Positions 59,968 through 64,000 of a DNA stretch of 64,000 nt are shown here, piece by piece. The notes beneath the pieces were generated by a model. The model was given only the letters and a program-made list of their open reading frames with translations. It was not told the DNA's origin and did no database searches. The translations under genes and the position numbers were made by a program. Numbering within the stretch: position 1 is the first letter of the stretch; each line of letters opens with the position of its first letter. The stretch is from Straminergon stramineum (lineage: Eukaryota; Streptophyta; Bryopsida; Hypnales; Calliergonaceae): positions 11,844,501 to 11,908,500 of the forward strand of contig OY987268.1 in the NCBI GenBank assembly GCA_963920665.1, in the 5' to 3' direction.

Positions 59968-62115
59968 CCCTCATTTTTGTACTAGAAGTTGTTATAGGTG
60001 ATTGCAAGAAACACTTCACATTTTTGACTCATAAACATAATTTTTGGTTGTAGGACTAGAAGTAGTACAAACTACTATCAATTCTATGCATCAACATGCA
60101 CCTATGAATTTCAACTGTCAATGTAGGGCATATGGAGATCTAAACTATTGATTCAGTACTATGCAATATTATGGAGTACTGTAGACTACTATGAAGTACT
60201 ATAGAAGTCATTGGGAGCAGAAAATAATAGAAAAAGAGTCTATGGACCTTTCCATTTTTAGTAATTTAAAAAAAAAAATTCCATAAAAAAGCCATTTTGC
60301 TAGAGAAGACTACACTTGCCTTGCACCAAAAAACTCATACAAGAAAATTTTCCCCTCTTCGTAGACTTTGTGCAAAGGAAGGTCACTTTGGCCCCATGTG
60401 GGCAATCGACATGTTACTATTTTCATAAAAACTCATGGTTAGTCCTCGTAATGTTAATAGACCTCCAATATGTCCAACTTGTGGCTTCGAATTCACATTT
60501 TTGGATAAAAAATAGGACTACCCGCCCCCCTCCCCCCAAATGGCTAAGATAGACACCTAATCAAGGGCAAGTTAAAAATAGTATAATAATTTTTTTAAAT
60601 TTGAAAAAATTACACAATGTCTGAAACTACCATGTGTACCTTCATTCCAAATTTGATGCCAAACAAAATATGATGCAAAGTTTATGAGCAAAAAAACACC
60701 TATCCAAGGGCAAGGGGACAAAAAATAGGACAAGTGTTTCTTGCAACCACCCTTATATGCAATCCCAAGTACTTTGCCATGTATACCTTGTATCCATATA
60801 TACATGCATTGAAATTTTTTATTTGGAGGGCTATTTAGCAATTATTTCACAATAGATATGCACCTATTTTTTTTCTAATTCAACCTTAGTCCATTTTCCT
60901 ACACCCTACAATAGTAAAAATTGAAATTTGAGGCATTTAAATATGTTCATATTGCAATTCGAAAATTTATATGTAGTTTTAAGGTTGATTAGTAGAACAA
61001 GTACACTCTAACTATTGTTGAATGTAATCTACAAAAACAATATATATTTAGACATCATATATCAAACAATTTATACAAATGAATCATACAAGTACAATAG
61101 GAGGAAAAAAATGTATGATTATATTGGCTAAATTTGACTTTTGCAATGCATCCTTGAAAACTGCCCGCCCTAGATTTGAATTGGAGCAAACAAACAGATA
61201 AGAATCCAAAATGAAACATTGTTCATTAATTTTTCTATTTGCAAATTGCAAATGGAAGTTCATCATGTGAGTTCTTCCCTTCCCAAGTCCCCTCCCTTTT
61301 AGACTATCCCTTGTGTAGATTTACAAATTATATACTATAGATTATTACTATGTACTATATAGTAGTTGCAATACAATATGCTTCAAAAAATGATGCTATA
61401 GTAACTTGAATATTTTTCAAATGATTAGCTCCAACATTTAAAATGTACCCTAGAGTAGGTCTCACGTTGTTTCTAAAGTAACTGCTAGTGAAGTACTCGA
61501 ACGGGTATGCAATTTTGAAATAAGTGTTTCAACGGTTTCTTCATTTTGGATGATGAACAAAATGCTTCATACTAATGTTTTGTCTTACCTTCTCATTCAT
61601 TTCTAAAGGTCCCTTCCCACTTATGGTTAGGATAGAGTTGTGAGGGATAATTACAAAGGTGGTTATCTTACTTTTCTACTTATAGTTGTAAATATAGTCC
61701 TCTGAGCCTACATGGTGGCTGACGTAGCAAAGGATAACGATACTACTAGGAGACATAAGGGCCCCTTTTTTTCATCCTACTATGAAAAAACTGCCAACTT
61801 TTAAGCAACACTTCTACTTTTGAAAACATAGATTTTTCATTAATACCATCGATAGTAATTAATGCCATCAATAGCAATTAGTGCAGCCCACCCTTTGTCA
61901 CTACACAAGACCAAAAAGGCATGAAAAAGTTGTGAGACGAAAGAACATGTTCATTGTGCAACTACAAAAATGGTTGCTTCAAAAACTACTATAAAAAATG
62001 CCATGATCTTTCATTCCACAATATAAATTCTTGAACTTGCAAACTAAAAAATGCAATTAAGTTGTTCACCATACCAACCTTCTCTATATTGTATTGATAT
62101 AACTAATCACCTACA
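59968..62115. other. AT-rich intergenic DNA with dispersed repeat
   Basis: Includes repeated GTACTAT/AGTACT strings near 60150-60205 and the dispersed repeat at 60689-60755. The ORFs (60316-60552, 60572-60841, 61084-61266) are unrecognised. Confidence 0.4.
60689..60755. repeat. Dispersed repeat, copy 2
   Basis: Near-identical to 15334-15406 over its core, with a deletion of about 8 bp relative to that copy after TGTTTCTT. Same orientation. Confidence 0.65.
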
Positions 62116-62632
62116 ATGGTTGCTCGAAGTCTCAACCAAACTATTGGTGGTTTGCAAGGCATGAATGACAGCTCCAACGTATTATGTATGACTTCCGTGA
62201 ACCTCAAGCTTCGTTAGATCAGATTGCACATGTAAGATGTTTTTGTGTTATATGTGTATATGCAAGACTATACCTTGAATATTTGGATTGTCATTCAATT
62301 TTTTTGAAATGATCAACATTTTCATTTTATGACTTTTTTTTTGTTGTGCACTTAAAGCCTTCTTATATCCATGCACAACATGCAAACCACACTTTGATTA
62401 TAGAATAAGTTTTCATTCAATTTTTCTCTACTAAATTCCAGATACATGTTCCTCACAAGTGGAGTGTAACTCCTTGTTGTGGTTGAAAATCTACAAGCGA
62501 TGGAAGCAAAAAAACTCAATCGAGGAAAGAGTCCAGTTCCACAGTCTACATCTATACCTTCTGCTTTACGACCAAAGCATGATTGCTCGGGTATGCAACT
62601 CTTGTATTATATGCAGGGGTCCTTGGCATTAA
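62116..62632 (+). CDS. Possible two-exon small protein, unrecognised
   Basis: Candidate exons 62116-62185 and 62442-62632 join in frame (86 aa) through a GTATGA donor and an AAATTCCAG acceptor. The second exon is open for 63 codons, is rich in charged and aromatic residues and ends CNSCIICRGPWH, with three cysteines. No family is recognised. The same DNA is open in another frame near 62500-62590, so this is weak. Confidence 0.2.
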
Positions 62633-63286
62633 AACGGCTTAGAGGATGGCTTTTGTAAAAATTATATCAAATTAAAAAGACCATAAACTTAGGTGACGAC
62701 CAAATTTTTTTTTTAAATGTAGAAAGTGTTGGGTTACATACATATTAGAAAAAATTCACAATATATATGAAGAATTTAAACACTTACGCATAATTTTCAA
62801 AATCTATACAAGAAGTTCCCTCTCATTAAAATTAAAATTCATTCATAGTATTTTATTTATAATAAAAAAATCTTAAATTTTTATTAGAAAGTCCAAAAAG
62901 TTGGGTAGCTTGTCCTATGATACATGTATTAAAAAACTCATATAATTAGTTTTTTAATGCTATTATTGTCCTCAAAGAATATTCACTTTATGTATATAAT
63001 TACATTTTTGGATTCCTTGTTAAGAGGGCTATAAGAGTTTTCTACATTAAAACAAATTAAATCCCTTGAGATTGGACTAAAATGCATTATAAGTGATTAT
63101 AACGAGGGCCATATAATATGGGAGTTGCGTACCCGGGCATGATTGTGGTCTAAAATAGACCATGATGAAATATTAGCATTGGTGGTTGCAAAAAGAGAAT
63201 TATACCTTGAAGAACTTGACATTTCAGATGGCTGTGATTTGATGTGAAGAGATTCTATCATATAGAAACGCATTTCTTTTGTTGTT

Positions 63287-63886
63287 ATGGTTGTCGGTCA
63301 CTCTCTATGCCCTCGAAATGGTCAATCATGCAATACTATCAATACAAACAATGTATCCATCACCATTCCATTCGGATCAAGATATTCACCATCATGTGCT
63401 CTCAAAGGACCTCCAATATTGCATGTACTATCATCATTAGATACATGTCCGTCTATCATGTACAAGCAAATCGGCAATACTAGAATTAAACGGAAAAGCA
63501 AGTTAGTACATAATGCAATAGTTGAGGCAACCAAGACAAGTGGTGAAATCCTGGCATTGCGCATGAAATAAATGGCTAAAGCAAGTCGCATATTAGAGGG
63601 AAGCAAAATGGAGGTTCAATTGAAGATATTTTCAAAGTTGATGGATTACCAAAGAAAAAAGGACCATAGGCTTTATAAGAACTCTAGAATTGCACAAGAA
63701 AACCCACAATTAGCAATACTCAATCAAAGAGAGATAGTAGAATGTTTGGCAAAACTTTCATCAATCTTAAGCGATGGACTAAAGGTATCATTTACAATAG
63801 AGGGTGTCCCGGTGTCACATATAGCACATGACAAAAATGTTGTACCAATTTTGGAGCACCTCCTTGCTACTACTATTATACCGTAA
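63287..63886 (+). pseudogene. Interrupted ORF, possibly transposon-associated
   Basis: Two frames (63287-63571 and 63572-63886) are continuous except for a TAA at 63569-63571. Read through, the predicted product is a charged helical protein. Its second half (an ALRMK segment, then KMEVQLKIFSKLMDYQRKKD and an AQENPQLAILNQ-like stretch) recalls the C-terminal helical part of plant Harbinger-associated MYB/SANT-like proteins. That resemblance is compositional, not proven. The stop suggests a decayed copy, but the second frame alone could also be expressed. No N-terminal MYB domain is visible upstream. Confidence 0.3.
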
Positions 63887-64000
63887 GAGCTTCGATATAT
63901 CCTACAACCTTTAGGATCAATGGTATCTGAGAATAGAGTCTCACAATAGAATTACAAGCTATCCTCAATTACTTCGAGGCTTGAATGGCTTTATTTTGCC

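Noticed and set aside
1..64000. tRNA, rRNA, CRISPR or bacterial-type operons
   Set aside because: No tRNA B-box with a cloverleaf context, no rRNA segment and no spaced identical repeats were seen; the gene structure is that of a plant nucleus.

Overview
The window is nuclear DNA of a land plant. Four protein genes have coherent exon structures: a two-pore potassium channel (+), a LOB-domain transcription factor (-), a long AT-rich coiled-coil gene of about 28 small exons (+), and a large PHD-finger gene of six coding exons (-). The coiled-coil protein resembles the cilium/centrosome-type FAM184 family. To my knowledge that family is absent from flowering plants, so a plant with swimming sperm is likely. 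A bryophyte is my best guess; the species cannot be fixed from the sequence alone.

Layout. 1-6.7 kb is AT-rich repeat DNA: two copies of a 0.94-kb TTAA-bounded element, a Stowaway-type MITE and a decayed 240-bp tandem array carrying a hairpin MITE. 6.7-10.1 kb holds the channel gene, with a triplicated leader and a fold-back element in its only intron. 10.1-15.7 kb is intergenic. 15.7-17.4 kb is a nest of transposon remnants, followed by a GC-richer stretch with a decayed short-period array (to 18.9 kb). 20.0-20.6 kb is the LOB gene, with a 113-nt hairpin upstream. 22.4-31.2 kb is AT-rich intergenic DNA with transposon remnants. 31.2-44.1 kb is the FAM184-like gene, whose introns hold several mobile elements. 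44.1-47.9 kb is intergenic with two MITEs. 47.9-55.75 kb is the PHD gene, with its GC-rich 5' region reaching about 57.9 kb. The remainder, to 64 kb, is AT-rich repeat DNA with a possible small two-exon gene and a broken ORF of transposon type.

The main result is the FAM184-like gene. Its longest exon is about 180 nt and its coding sequence is nearly as AT-rich as its introns, so open-reading-frame length hides it. All 28 proposed exons nevertheless join in one frame over 897 codons, and both ends match landmarks I recall for the family. The second result is a group of elements bounded by TTAA with CCCTTGAA/CCCCTAAA-like termini, which looks like a piggyBac-style (TTAA-target) non-autonomous family. 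Family assignments rest on motif recognition and memory; no database search was possible.
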